DNA of 64,000 nt from Flammeovirgaceae bacterium BBD 1991-12 (GCA_001657315.1 LYSV01000039.1:41618-105617); one strand, 5' to 3'. Shown: positions 25,862-34,064, numbered from the stretch's first letter. Made by a program: numbers and translations. The notes: generated from the letters alone by a model not told the origin.

Positions 25862-26566
25862 CTAATCCTTTTTAGTGAATGCATATGCAATCTTAATACC
25901 GACCGAGGCGAAAATTCTATTGACAAACAAAGCATCATCATCCGTGCTGATCGTTTGTACAGGTTCCATCGTGTTGTTTAGGATTAAGGTTTGATCCTTA
26001 TCTTTGAAATCGTCAATAAAATATTCTCTGGGTGTACGAGTAGGAGTAAATTCCACCGTGGCAAGCACCAGGAAATCATCTTTTCTGTAACCAATACCAA
26101 ACCCCACATCAATTAAGCTTGTGGTATTAATATCGCTTTGAGTAAACCCCAACTCAAATACATTGGCGAGCAGTGCGACTGCCAGGGTACCTCTTGATTG
26201 TTTAAAGGATGCATCTGCCCTTTTTGTTTCGATATACTCTTTCCGAACATCTTCCTTCTTTTTAGCAACTGGATTGTAAACAGCCCCTAATGAAAATCGG
26301 GTAATAATTGGAAATGCCTCTTCGAATTGCACAGTATTATCGATAGGAGAAATTGTCACGGAATAATGATCACCAAATCGTCCTGCTGCACCGGCAGCTA
26401 CAAAAAAGTTAAAAGGGCGTTCAAATTCCATTCCTTCAGGATCGATATCCTGTGGTTTTACTGAGTTTAAATCGGTCTCGTCATTGACGAGAGATTTAAC
26501 GGTGTGTTGGGCATGGATAGATGCTGATATCGCATAGGCCATGAGAATAAGTACAGATGTTTTCAT
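25862..26566 (-). CDS. Secreted or outer-membrane beta-barrel-like protein
   Basis: 234 residues with a signal peptide (MKTSVLILMAYAISASIHAQ). The mature part alternates strands and ends with a typical barrel closing (RIFASVGIKIAYAF). Phrases such as FNFFVAAGAAGRF and GFGIGYRKDDFLVLATVEF fit a small outer-membrane protein. No homologue is recognised. It is opposite in orientation to its neighbours and is flanked by a type A repeat (left) and a type B repeat (right). Confidence 0.6.
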   Translation of the reverse strand: MKTSVLILMAYAISASIHAQHTVKSLVNDETDLNSVKPQDIDPEGMEFERPFNFFVAAGAAGRFGDHYSVTISPIDNTVQFEEAFPIITRFSLGAVYNPVAKKKEDVRKEYIETKRADASFKQSRGTLAVALLANVFELGFTQSDINTTSLIDVGFGIGYRKDDFLVLATVEFTPTRTPREYFIDDFKDKDQTLILNNTMEPVQTISTDDDALFVNRIFASVGIKIAYAFTKKD

Positions 26567-26604
26567 TTTTTAGATACTAAGTACCTAAACTCATAAATCA
26601 AGGT

Positions 26605-26626
26605 AAATACCCAACTTTGGGTATTT
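26605..26626. promoter_or_regulatory. 10-bp palindrome upstream of beta-barrel gene
   Basis: AAATACCCAA-ct-TTGGGTATTT is a perfect inverted repeat with a 2-base loop, 39 bases before the start of the minus-strand gene and touching the start of repeat B1. Operator or terminator function is possible; which cannot be decided. Confidence 0.4.
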
Positions 26627-26806
26627 TTCCTCATCAGGGTCTTTCATTAAGGGACCCTGATGCCTTGGGATGGGAAATAAGCTCCTGTGTCATAGCCAGC
26701 CATGAGAAGATTCAGGCGCCTGTAGCAGTAAATGGATTAAAATCAATTAAAAATCTGCTAGATTAGTATAATGGATGTATGTGTAATAATTACACATAGC
26801 CGGATG
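26624..26806 (+). repeat. Composite palindromic repeat, type B copy 1
   Basis: Shares the 5' hairpin of type A as a perfect 10-bp stem (CATCAGGGTC 26632-26641 / GACCCTGATG 26653-26662). The 3' module contains GTAGCAGTAAA, AAAATCAATTAAAAATCTG and a perfect hairpin TATGTGTAAT-a-ATTACACATA (26778-26798). It ends GCCGGATG, where the final G precedes the cassette start TTATCAGC. Confidence 0.75.
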
Positions 26807-27475
26807 TTATCAGCAATCCACTCGACTCAATATGAGGTTATTAATTGCAACTTTCTTTCTTCTTGCCACTTTGAAAGGTACATGCCAACTCCGATGTGCG
26901 GATGTTGTTGATCGACTCGAACCAGATCCGTATGAACTTCTGAACGATTCCATTTCGCACTTCGCAACGGCTAAACAAATTGATCAATTGATTGAAGAAC
27001 AGATGCTACTATTTTCATTTAACTTCAATCTTCAAGCACAGAAGATCGACCATCTACAATTGAATTACCTCAATGAGATAGCACTCTTTGATAAGGTAGA
27101 ACCACTGGACCCTGAACTAATCAAACGACTTGAAGACTTTTTCAAACAAAACTTGAAAGTTATTATCAACTCGGAATACCTGAAAGATGAACATGACGTA
27201 ACAATTGAGTGTGCCTTCTCAACCCACATCAAAACAAAATAAAAGCTGATAACAATACGATATGGTCGCATGGCCTTACTTAGCCATCTGTCAAGTCTCT
27301 GCAAAACATCCCGCTTATCTGCCGCCAAGAAACTGCTGTACTTTCTACCATCTTGTTCGTGGGAGTTTTTATCTTCATGGCGCAGTGCGAGTATGCTACT
27401 TTGAATGCATCGGCAGATAAGCTACTTTTAATCGCATTTAATAAAGCTCAGAGGCCACAGCGCCATATCTGGACG
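26807..27475 (+). mobile_element. Integron-type gene cassette 1
   Basis: The unit starts G^TTATCAGC (26806-26814). Its end carries the exact inverse, GCTGATAAC (27245-27253), three bases after the stop of its only gene, followed by an attC-like folded site ending ACG^TT at 27475. One gene, promoterless, same direction as the other cassettes. Confidence 0.78.
26832..27242 (+). CDS. Secreted protein of cassette 1, unknown function
   Basis: 136 residues with a signal peptide (MRLLIATFFLLATLKGTCQ). The rest is helical (AKQIDQLIEEQMLLFSFNFN, DPELIKRLEDFFKQNLKVI). No domain was recognised. The start codon lies 25 bases after the cassette boundary and the stop three bases before the attC, which is the normal packing of a cassette gene. 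Confidence 0.6.
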   Translation: MRLLIATFFLLATLKGTCQLRCADVVDRLEPDPYELLNDSISHFATAKQIDQLIEEQMLLFSFNFNLQAQKIDHLQLNYLNEIALFDKVEPLDPELIKRLEDFFKQNLKVIINSEYLKDEHDVTIECAFSTHIKTK

Positions 27476-27481
27476 TTATAT
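27245..27481 (+). other. attC-like recombination site of cassette 1
   Basis: R'' GATAAC, 5-base spacer AATAC, L'' GATATGG (27259-27265), then GGCC. Mirrored on the right: GGCC, L' CCATATC (27463-27469), 5-base spacer TGGAC, R' GTTATAT (27475-27481). The core contains another perfect 12-bp stem GCTTATCTGCCG (27313-27324) / CGGCAGATAAGC (27411-27422). At about 237 bases it is longer than most attC sites (roughly 55-150). Confidence 0.72.
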
Positions 27482-28124
27482 GGCACTCCTGCTCAATTAA
27501 AAATCACTTGATAATCGGATATAGCATATCGGGCCCTGACAATGATTCTTACCTGTACCCCGATGGATGGGGTAAATCAATATGCGAGGTAAGTGATTTT
27601 GTGCATAACCGGGAGAAATACCTTAACGATAAATTCAGGGTCAAACGCAGGAATTACAGTTTGTCCGGCACCTATGATGGGGCAACAATTGTTAGTCAGA
27701 AGTTTAGAGATTTCTGCTTAAGAAACTCATACTCAAGTGTTCAGTTTTACCCATTAAAAAAGCAACCGGAACTGTATTTATTCAAAGTGAACTCTATTGT
27801 GGAATTCGACACGGACAGGAGACGTACAAGATTTGAGCACTTCAATGAAGAATGCAACATGTACAATTCGGTTGCAGGAGCATATCCAACCTGCTTGAAA
27901 ACCAGGACTACTTTATCAGACAGCTTCAACAGAACGGATATACTTTTCGGTAGCGGATACGAACAGCATCCGTTAACCATCATTGGGGTTGAGATTTTTG
28001 AGAAGATGAAACAGAAAAGTTCAACGATATCGACTTTCATCCAATTCTGGATGTATATGAATGGGAAAAGAAAGGCGCCATATAATATACGCTGGTGTGC
28101 AGATGTCAGACTGCTACTGGCAAC
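27476..28124 (+). mobile_element. Integron-type gene cassette 2, right end disrupted
   Basis: Starts G^TTATATGGC (27475-27484). The matching inverse GCCATATAAT lies at 28077-28086 (9 of 10 bases; AAT replaces AAC). Only the left half of an attC follows (ATACGCTGGTGTGC) before type A repeat copy 2 begins at 28125, so the right half was lost or displaced. Confidence 0.65.
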
Positions 28125-28287
28125 TTTTTTCCTCATCAGGTCTCCTGTAGGGGACCCTGATGATCTTGCTGATTGGGCTTTCACTTTTTTGAGAAACCGT
28201 ACCATCTTTATCCCGAAGTCACAGACTTCTTTGTTATTGGGTTCCTGGTTATTGATAAGTTTAAGACGCAGTCTTAAGCCAGTATGA
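27508..28287 (+). CDS. Imm11/DUF1629-like protein with a repeat-encoded C-terminus
   Basis: 259 residues from a TTG at 27508; no ATG is available. Residues 1-~190 resemble the Imm11/DUF1629 immunity-like family (FCLRNSYSSVQFYPLKKQPE, LYLFKVNSIVEFDTDRRR, GYEQHPLTIIGVEIFEKMKQ). From residue ~190 the frame runs through the attC remnant and then through type A repeat copy 2 (FFLIRSPVGDPDDLADW onward), so the last ~65 residues are repeat-derived. The original stop was probably removed when the repeat arrived. Function of the present product is doubtful. Confidence 0.5.
   Translation: MIIGYSISGPDNDSYLYPDGWGKSICEVSDFVHNREKYLNDKFRVKRRNYSLSGTYDGATIVSQKFRDFCLRNSYSSVQFYPLKKQPELYLFKVNSIVEFDTDRRRTRFEHFNEECNMYNSVAGAYPTCLKTRTTLSDSFNRTDILFGSGYEQHPLTIIGVEIFEKMKQKSSTISTFIQFWMYMNGKRKAPYNIRWCADVRLLLATFFLIRSPVGDPDDLADWAFTFLRNRTIFIPKSQTSLLLGSWLLISLRRSLKPV
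28125..28284 (+). repeat. Composite palindromic repeat, type A copy 2
   Basis: Starts TTTTTTCCTCATCAGG; 5' hairpin CATCAGG-TC/GACCCTGATG (28134-28162), GAAGTC-aca-GACTTC, and 3' hairpin TTAAGAC-gca-GTCTTAA (about 28259-28277). It sits inside the attC of cassette 2. Confidence 0.75.
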
Positions 28288-28297
28288 GGGAAACTCC

Positions 28298-28537
28298 ATG
28301 CTCATAAGACAAATGAATTCAGACAGTGAAATATGGAAGGAATCAGAAGCAGGATACAGAACTCCTTATGATGCGTCAATTCCACTGGCTGAACTTGAAA
28401 AAACTGGGCAACCTGACCGGATCAAAGAAATTTTGGAGGAGTTTTGGAATGAATTTCATCATCAAGGTGATGCAGGGATTGCTTCATGTTTAACAATTCC
28501 GCAATGGATTAGAATCGCTCAACAAAAGGACAACTAA
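28298..28537 (+). CDS. Small soluble protein, unknown function
   Basis: 79 residues; an ATG five codons on (28313) is an alternative start. Acidic and helical (IPLAELEKTGQPDRIKEILE, EFWNEFHHQGDAGIASCLTI). It sits directly after repeat A2 and 35 bases before a membrane protein gene. No family recognised; small cassette-type ORFs of this kind are often uncharacterised. Confidence 0.5.
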   Translation: MLIRQMNSDSEIWKESEAGYRTPYDASIPLAELEKTGQPDRIKEILEEFWNEFHHQGDAGIASCLTIPQWIRIAQQKDN

Positions 28538-28572
28538 ATACCAACAATAGATAAATTAAATTCTAAAACATT

Positions 28573-29046
28573 ATGAAACGTTTATTACGTGTTATTGCCG
28601 CAGGGCTGGCAGGCGGTGGAGCCTGGATAGTTGGAATGATGATCTTTTTTGGTCCCGCACAAATTATATTAGCCGACCCTGAATTGCAAAGTGCTAAATT
28701 TAAAGCTGTTATGGAGCAAATAGAACCACTTCCTCGCATGGCGGGTAATATGTGGATAATCATAACAGGACTACTCTTGATAGGGGTGATCTATAGCATG
28801 GTATTCTCATTTATCGGGCCACGGTTTTCGGGGACCAATTTTCAGAAGGGAATAAAATTTGGACTAACAAGCTGGGCCCTTATGGTTCCATGGTTTGAAT
28901 TTTATCTGCCATGGAATGTAATGCATGAACCCGTGCTGCTCGTGCTATTGGAAGTTGTCTGTTGGGCTGGCGTGCTGCTCCTTGTTGGTATTTCAATATC
29001 GTGGACCAGTGGGCTTTTGGCACCCAGAGCTCAAACTAAATCGTGA
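28573..29046 (+). CDS. Four-helix membrane protein, unknown function
   Basis: 157 residues with four predicted transmembrane helices: AAGLAGGGAWIVGMMIFF, MWIIITGLLLIGVIYSMVF, FGLTSWALMVPWFEFYL and LLVLLEVVCWAGVLLLVGI. The ATG is followed by basic residues (MKRLLR). Similar small membrane proteins occur in Bacteroidota without known function. It is placed between repeats A2 and B2. Confidence 0.65.
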   Translation: MKRLLRVIAAGLAGGGAWIVGMMIFFGPAQIILADPELQSAKFKAVMEQIEPLPRMAGNMWIIITGLLLIGVIYSMVFSFIGPRFSGTNFQKGIKFGLTSWALMVPWFEFYLPWNVMHEPVLLVLLEVVCWAGVLLLVGISISWTSGLLAPRAQTKS

Positions 29047-29199
29047 TCTTCCAAATCCCGTTGCATTATGTGTTGAGGTTCATTTCATTAACTTCAACAG
29101 AAAAATGTATCCATTTGATCATTTGAAAATGGTTTACAATAGCTAAAAACCTCCCAAAAAATGAGAAAGGTGAAACCTATAAGATGATCCTGACCTTAA

Positions 29200-29378
29200 G
29201 ATATAGCTATAAGTATTCGCTACACATAGGGATCCTGTAAGGATTGATTTATTAGCGTGAATAATTGAATGAGCCAATGCCATCGGGTGACGGGTAGCAG
29301 TAAACGGATTAAAATCAATTAAAAATCTACTAGATTAGTATAACGGATGTATGTGTAATAATTACACATAGCCGGATG
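29200..29378 (+). repeat. Composite palindromic repeat, type B copy 2
   Basis: The 5' half is degenerate (only GGGATCCTGTAAGGATT recalls the shared hairpin). The 3' module from about 29293 is nearly identical to B1: GTAGCAGTAAACGGATT, AAAATCAATTAAAAATCTAC, and the perfect hairpin TATGTGTAAT-a-ATTACACATA (29350-29370). It ends GCCGGATG at the cassette boundary. The rest of 29047-29397 holds no gene. Confidence 0.7.
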
Positions 29379-32010
29379 TTGTGCTTAATTAAGTCAAGTG
29401 ATACAGAAACTTCTTGCCATTGTTCTTCTCGCTTATTGTTTTAATCTGAATGCCCAAAAACCAGAGCTGGTAAAGGACATAAATGTTAAACCAATTGGAA
29501 AACATGGCACCCATTTTACTGTCCTCAACAAGCGAATCTTCTTCCTCTACAGAGAATCTTCGACTGCACCCAAAATCATCGAATACAAAAATCAAGGATA
29601 TAACGTAATCGTTGATTTTGATAGCATCTCTAATTTCAACTCGGGTAATCTTGAAGTAAATTTCACAATGGTTGCCACAGATGAAAAGTTATTTTTCTCC
29701 TTTTACAAGCAAACACTGAAAGATGGATATCACAAAGAGTTATGGGTTTCAGATGGTAGCACCTCTGGTACCCATGTACTAATCAACAACATTGATTCTT
29801 CCAAGATTAGTATAACCAATCTAGAGGTAATCAACGACCGGTTATTCTTTCTTGCTAAAAGGAAAAAAATCGATAAAAAAAATTCGCTGTGGACATCTGA
29901 CGGAACGAAACAAGGAACAATTGAAGTTGCGGGTACCTTTGACAATTTACCCAATGAGCTGACGCTTTTGCCATTTAAGCTGGGAAAAAGCACTTATCTG
30001 CACCATAGGAATACTAGAAAAATATGGAAGATTAACAAAAAATTTACACAAGCGACTAAAGTTGATTATTTTTTGACAGATGGATTCAACTATTCAGCCA
30101 AAGTCCTCTCTTACAAAGATGGAGTTGTTTTTAATATCAAAGAAAAAGCTGACTCTACGTGTGCAGTAAACTGTAAAACTATCAATACCATCTGGTATTC
30201 AGTTGGTAAAAAAGAGACCAATCAGATCTTAACCAAAGCCCCTCATGGCTTTAGTTACATGCATCCGCTTGATGATGGTTTTATTTTCTGGGGAACTTTC
30301 AAAAATTCGTACCCACTCATTTATTATGATTTTAAGAATGGAGAAATATCAAAGGTTGAAATACCGCGCAACTCCAAGAGTGATTGGGTAATTGCCAACA
30401 GAAAATTCTATTTCACAAAAACAAAATACAGGGATCCAAATGAATATTTGTATCGCTTTTCGCCCAAGGAAAAAGAGACTGTTTTGATTGATTCACTACC
30501 ATTTAGCATACGTCATATGCTCAATACTGGCAATGAAATTTTGCTGGAATACTACAACCCGAACGAACATGAATTTCTAGCCAGATACAACCCGGAATCT
30601 AAAAAACGATCAAAAATCCAACCTTTCTCTAGAAGTTCAAAAGGTGCTTTTCCGAACTACTTTAGTGGAAATGGGCGTCACCTCTATTTCATAACAAGCT
30701 ACTTTGATGGCAAAAGAAGCAATAAAATATTCAGGACTGACGGAACCGAAACTGGCACATCCGTTTTTCTCGATTCCGGTGAATTTAGAAATTTGAAAAC
30801 CTTCAATAATGCGTTGATTTTTGACAAGAAAGAAGGATCCTTTTATTCAACCTATATCGCGAAAGCACCCAACAGCTACGAACACCTTGTTACTATAGAC
30901 TCCTCTTCTATTTGGGCCAGTCCAGACAATTGGTGTAAAGGAAAGAACTTCATGTTTTTTACAGCTATGGACCCTCAGCAAGGCTATACACTCTGGAAAA
31001 CAGATGGGACGGCCAATAGAACTTCTATACTTACCGATTTTTCTTTTGCAAACTGGGGTGTCAAGAAGGATGAAAGTTTTCTTTGCAGTGGAGACTCACT
31101 TTACTTTTCCGCGCGTGAAAACAAAAATGCTGTTGTACTTCTAGGTGTGGACGGAGAATCAGAAGAATTCTGGAATAGAACCCTTGAAGTGGATGATTGG
31201 AGAAGTATCCACAGTATGGCAGCATTTAAAAATGACGTTTACTTTATTCTCGGTTTATCAGGTAAGCCTACGGTCTATAAGATCTGTAATAAATGTAAGA
31301 ATAAACACAGGCCAGTCAAATGGGCCGAACCGCACCTAAAAATCACCAACCTAGTTGTAGCTGATTCTATCATCTACTTTATAAAGATCAATGAGCAAAA
31401 TGCCTGGGAACTCTGGAAAACCGATGGAACACTAGAAGGAAATACCTATGTCAAACAGCTTACAAAAGAGGTAAAGGAAATTACTTCAGATAATCTGGTC
31501 ATTTTAGGTAACATGCTCACGTCCAATGGAAATCTCTTCTTCGAGATGCATCAGCGCCATCAATCAACTTTATGGTTTACAGGAGGCTCATCGGTAACTA
31601 CAAGACCTTTATTTCGCTACAATGAAGATGATAATGAGTCTATCGGTTCGAATTTAAAAGCCATTTCCGCAAATGGAAAACTCTACTATTATTTTACTAC
31701 TCCAGAATATGGGAGAGAGATTTGGGTGAGTGATGGAACAATTCAAGGAACGAAAATGCTATATGATATTAAAACAGGTAAGAATGGTAGTAATCCCAGA
31801 GTTAAAATTGAAATGGTTGGCAATAATTTACTTTTTTCAGCTGACGATGGGATTAATGGACAAGAATTGTGGAAGATACCATTAAGTATCGAAAACTAAG
31901 CACAACAAATGATAAGCTCAATGATCGGAGAGAGCCTTTAGCAATTTTCAGTGCGAAACAGAACTTTAGAATCAATTTGAAAAGATATGCTCTCCGAGCT
32001 TATCTGAACG
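29379..32010 (+). mobile_element. Integron-type gene cassette 3 (large)
   Basis: Starts G^TTGTGCTTA (29378-29387). The exact 10-base inverse TAAGCACAAC lies at 31897-31906, overlapping the stop codon of its only gene, and leads into an attC-like site that ends AACG^TT at 32010. At about 2.6 kb it is unusually large for a cassette. Confidence 0.78.
29398..31899 (+). CDS. Secreted ELWxTDGT-repeat beta-propeller-like protein
   Basis: 833 residues from a GTG at 29398, 19 bases after the cassette boundary. Signal peptide IQKLLAIVLLAYCFNLNAQ. The mature chain repeats a motif of the type ELWVSDGSTSGTHVL, LWTSDGTKQGTIEV, IFRTDGTETGTSVF, LWKTDGTANRTSIL, ELWKTDGTLEGNTYV and EIWVSDGTIQGTKML, the ELWxxDGTxxGT repeat of large secreted beta-propeller proteins. 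It has no T9SS C-terminal domain; it ends GINGQELWKIPLSIEN. Probably a surface protein. This is the sole gene of cassette 3. Confidence 0.78.
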   Translation: MIQKLLAIVLLAYCFNLNAQKPELVKDINVKPIGKHGTHFTVLNKRIFFLYRESSTAPKIIEYKNQGYNVIVDFDSISNFNSGNLEVNFTMVATDEKLFFSFYKQTLKDGYHKELWVSDGSTSGTHVLINNIDSSKISITNLEVINDRLFFLAKRKKIDKKNSLWTSDGTKQGTIEVAGTFDNLPNELTLLPFKLGKSTYLHHRNTRKIWKINKKFTQATKVDYFLTDGFNYSAKVLSYKDGVVFNIKEKADSTCAVNCKTINTIWYSVGKKETNQILTKAPHGFSYMHPLDDGFIFWGTFKNSYPLIYYDFKNGEISKVEIPRNSKSDWVIANRKFYFTKTKYRDPNEYLYRFSPKEKETVLIDSLPFSIRHMLNTGNEILLEYYNPNEHEFLARYNPESKKRSKIQPFSRSSKGAFPNYFSGNGRHLYFITSYFDGKRSNKIFRTDGTETGTSVFLDSGEFRNLKTFNNALIFDKKEGSFYSTYIAKAPNSYEHLVTIDSSSIWASPDNWCKGKNFMFFTAMDPQQGYTLWKTDGTANRTSILTDFSFANWGVKKDESFLCSGDSLYFSARENKNAVVLLGVDGESEEFWNRTLEVDDWRSIHSMAAFKNDVYFILGLSGKPTVYKICNKCKNKHRPVKWAEPHLKITNLVVADSIIYFIKINEQNAWELWKTDGTLEGNTYVKQLTKEVKEITSDNLVILGNMLTSNGNLFFEMHQRHQSTLWFTGGSSVTTRPLFRYNEDDNESIGSNLKAISANGKLYYYFTTPEYGREIWVSDGTIQGTKMLYDIKTGKNGSNPRVKIEMVGNNLLFSADDGINGQELWKIPLSIEN

Positions 32011-32016
32011 TTATAA
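31900..32016 (+). other. attC-like recombination site of cassette 3
   Basis: R'' GCACAAC (31900-31906), L'' GATAAGCTC (31911-31919), an unpaired aatgat, CGGAGAGAGC; the mirror on the right is GCTCTCCGAGCTTATC (31989-32004), 5-base spacer TGAAC, then R' GTTATAA (32010-32016). The imbalance of unpaired bases on one arm is a usual attC property. Confidence 0.75.
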
Positions 32017-32911
32017 GCAATTATGCGAAAGCTCATATCAATAACACTAATCGGATTTTTTACTTTGGGATTATTTAGTTTCATTCGAAATAGCAAGAAA
32101 GAAGGAAACAAGCAAGATTCTCCAATTCTTGGGATGATTCTTCTTGAAGAACCTAATTCAATGCAAATAGAAAAAGTGGTTTCAGAATTAAGAAAGCACT
32201 GGAAATTGAAAGTTGATGATTCAGAAATAGGGAAAGAATCCTCTGTTTTGGTAATTGACGGATACAATATCGCAATTGCAGAAATTCCGGCCGCTATTCC
32301 AGGTAATGAAGTTCAAACTACTGCTGAGTATAATTACCTATGGGAAAATGGAGTCAAAGAATCCTCTAAGCATAAGAGCCATGTGATTTTATCAATAATG
32401 AACTCCGGTAAAAACCCAATTTCCGAGAATTTACTTTTTAACAAGGTGGCAGCCTCAATACTTAAGCACAGTGAATCTTTGGGCGTTTATATTGGTGGAA
32501 GAACTTTACTTATCAAGAAAGATTTCTATCTGGAAAACACAAAAATGATGAGCGAAGAAGACCTTCCTCTATATAACTGGGTTTATTTCGGTCTAAGGCA
32601 AGAAAATGGGAAACAATCTATTTATACATACGGTCTTGCTGATTTTGGAAAACCTGAAATGGAAATTGTCAATTCATCGGATTCGTTTGATGATCTAAAT
32701 GAAATTATGTTCAATATGGTGCACTATGTTATTGCCTCAAATGTAACATTAAGAGATGGCGAAACAATTGGTATGTCAGCCACACAAAAACTTAAAATCA
32801 TAGAATCCAAGGGACAATTTTTGGACGGCAGAACTTTAAAGATTGAATATTGAAACTGCTTACAACAAATACTATCATCCATAAGCGAACTGAGCTATTC
32901 GCAAAGCCATC
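32011..32911 (+). mobile_element. Integron-type gene cassette 4, right end disrupted
   Basis: Starts G^TTATAAGC (32010-32018). The inverse GCTTACAAC is at 32858-32866 (8 of 9 bases), five bases after the stop of its gene, followed by the left attC arm AAATACTATCATCC. Type A repeat copy 3 begins at 32912, and no matching right arm was found. Confidence 0.7.
32023..32853 (+). CDS. DUF4261-like protein of cassette 4
   Basis: 276 residues; the start codon is only 12 bases after the cassette boundary. A signal or membrane segment (LISITLIGFFTLGLFSFI) opens the protein. The body matches the DUF4261 pattern: LGMILLEEPNSMQIEKVVSE, VLVIDGYNIAIAEIPAAIPG and the later NWVYFGLRQENGKQSIYTYG. DUF4261 proteins are widespread and of unknown function, often near toxin/immunity loci. 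Membrane attachment is unusual for the family. Confidence 0.72.
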   Translation: MRKLISITLIGFFTLGLFSFIRNSKKEGNKQDSPILGMILLEEPNSMQIEKVVSELRKHWKLKVDDSEIGKESSVLVIDGYNIAIAEIPAAIPGNEVQTTAEYNYLWENGVKESSKHKSHVILSIMNSGKNPISENLLFNKVAASILKHSESLGVYIGGRTLLIKKDFYLENTKMMSEEDLPLYNWVYFGLRQENGKQSIYTYGLADFGKPEMEIVNSSDSFDDLNEIMFNMVHYVIASNVTLRDGETIGMSATQKLKIIESKGQFLDGRTLKIEY

Positions 32912-33074
32912 TTTTTCCCTCATCCGGGTCTCCTGTAAGGGACCCTGATGCCTTAGACAGATAGGCCTTTGCTTCTTTAAAGGGAATATACAGGCTTAAT
33001 TCCGAAGTCACAGACTTCTCAGTGATCGATTATTAATTATTTCCAGGCATAAGACACAGTCTTAAGCCAGTCAG
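32912..33074 (+). repeat. Composite palindromic repeat, type A copy 3
   Basis: Starts CTTTTTCCCTCATCC; 5' hairpin CATCCGGGTC (32921-32930) / GACCCTGATG (32941-32950), then GAAGTC-aca-GACTTC and AAGAC-aca-GTCTT. It interrupts the attC of cassette 4. The rest of the 335-base gap 32854-33188 holds no gene. Confidence 0.75.
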
Positions 33075-33157
33075 AGATAGATTTAGCAGGTTTTGACATA
33101 CAATCCTCATGGCAAACACCAGTTTACCGGATGAGCACACGTGCCGGCAATCATCAA

Positions 33158-33190
33158 ATGTTTAGTTTTGAATACGCTAACACTAAACAT
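33158..33190 (+). promoter_or_regulatory. Hairpin covering the start codon of the M90 gene
   Basis: ATGTTTAGT (33158-33166) and ACTAAACAT (33182-33190) form a perfect 9-bp stem with a 15-base loop; its right arm includes the first two bases of the ATG at 33189. In mRNA it could restrict translation. Regulation is inferred. Confidence 0.4.
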
Positions 33191-34064
33191 GGAACTCTTT
33201 TTCCTTTTTCTTCTCCTGGCCGCATTCCTTTTTTTCCTTTTTCGTAAAAAAAGAAAGTACACCAGTCAAAAGCCCATCCATGTTCCGGAAAAGTGGAAGC
33301 CTATCCTGGAGCAAAAGGTGCATTTTTATCATAACCTTGACGAGGTACAGCGCAGGCAGTTTGAGTCAGACGTATACCGCTTTCTGCAGGACGTGCGCAT
33401 CACGGGTGTGCAGCTTGAAGTTTCGTTGGAAGACCGTCTGCTGGTGGCCAGCAGTGCGGTGATCCCTTTGTTTGGCTTCCCCGCCTGGAGCTATTCTCAT
33501 TTAAATGAGGTTTTGCTCTACCCCAGCCACTTCGACCGGAACTTTACACTAGACAGTAAACAAGAGATCATCACAGGCATGGTGGGGAGCGGGGTCATGG
33601 AAGGTAAAGTGATCCTCAGTCAGCCCGCCTTGCACCAGGGGTTCGACATCAATAATGATAAGAAAAATGTAGGCATCCATGAGTTTGTGCATCTCTTCGA
33701 CAAAGAGGACGGATATATCGACGGTATCCCACCCGGCTATGAAGATAAGGCCTTCACCCTGCCGTGGATGGACTTTGTCCATCGAAAGACCCGGGAGATC
33801 GTAGAAAGCGACTCGGATATTAATCCCTACGGTGCGACCAACCGGCAGGAGTTCTTTGCCGTAGCCAGCGAGTACTTCTTTGAGCGTCCACACCTGCTGA
33901 AGAAAAAGCACCCCGGGCTCTACGGGCACCTGTCGAAGGTCTTCCGGCAGGATATGACCGGGGTGATCGAGCGCTCCGGTTTTAAAAAGCAACAGGAGAT
34001 CGGCCGCAACGATCCGTGCCCTTGTGGTAGTGGTAAAAAATATAAGAAATGTTGTATGCAGTAA
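33189..34064 (+). CDS. MtfA-like M90 metallopeptidase with C-terminal SEC-C motif
   Basis: 291 residues from the ATG at 33189; an earlier frame start at 33141 is less likely. The N-terminal hydrophobic anchor ([16 protein letters not shown]) is followed by the M90 domain: [18 protein letters not shown] and the zinc motif HEFVH (~165) in [13 protein letters not shown], then [10 protein letters not shown] with the third ligand. The last 20 residues are a SEC-C zinc motif, [16 protein letters not shown]. MtfA in enterobacteria titrates the Mlc repressor; a similar role here is not implied. GC content is higher than in the cassettes to its left. Confidence 0.88.
   Translation: MELFFLFLLLAAFLFFLFRKKRKYTSQKPIHVPEKWKPILEQKVHFYHNLDEVQRRQFESDVYRFLQDVRITGVQLEVSLEDRLLVASSAVIPLFGFPAWSYSHLNEVLLYPSHFDRNFTLDSKQEIITGMVGSGVMEGKVILSQPALHQGFDINNDKKNVGIHEFVHLFDKEDGYIDGIPPGYEDKAFTLPWMDFVHRKTREIVESDSDINPYGATNRQEFFAVASEYFFERPHLLKKKHPGLYGHLSKVFRQDMTGVIERSGFKKQQEIGRNDPCPCGSGKKYKKCCMQ

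Noticed and set aside
27747..28205. 152-codon minus-strand frame
   Set aside because: Antisense to the cassette 2 gene and crosses the repeat boundary; no domain.
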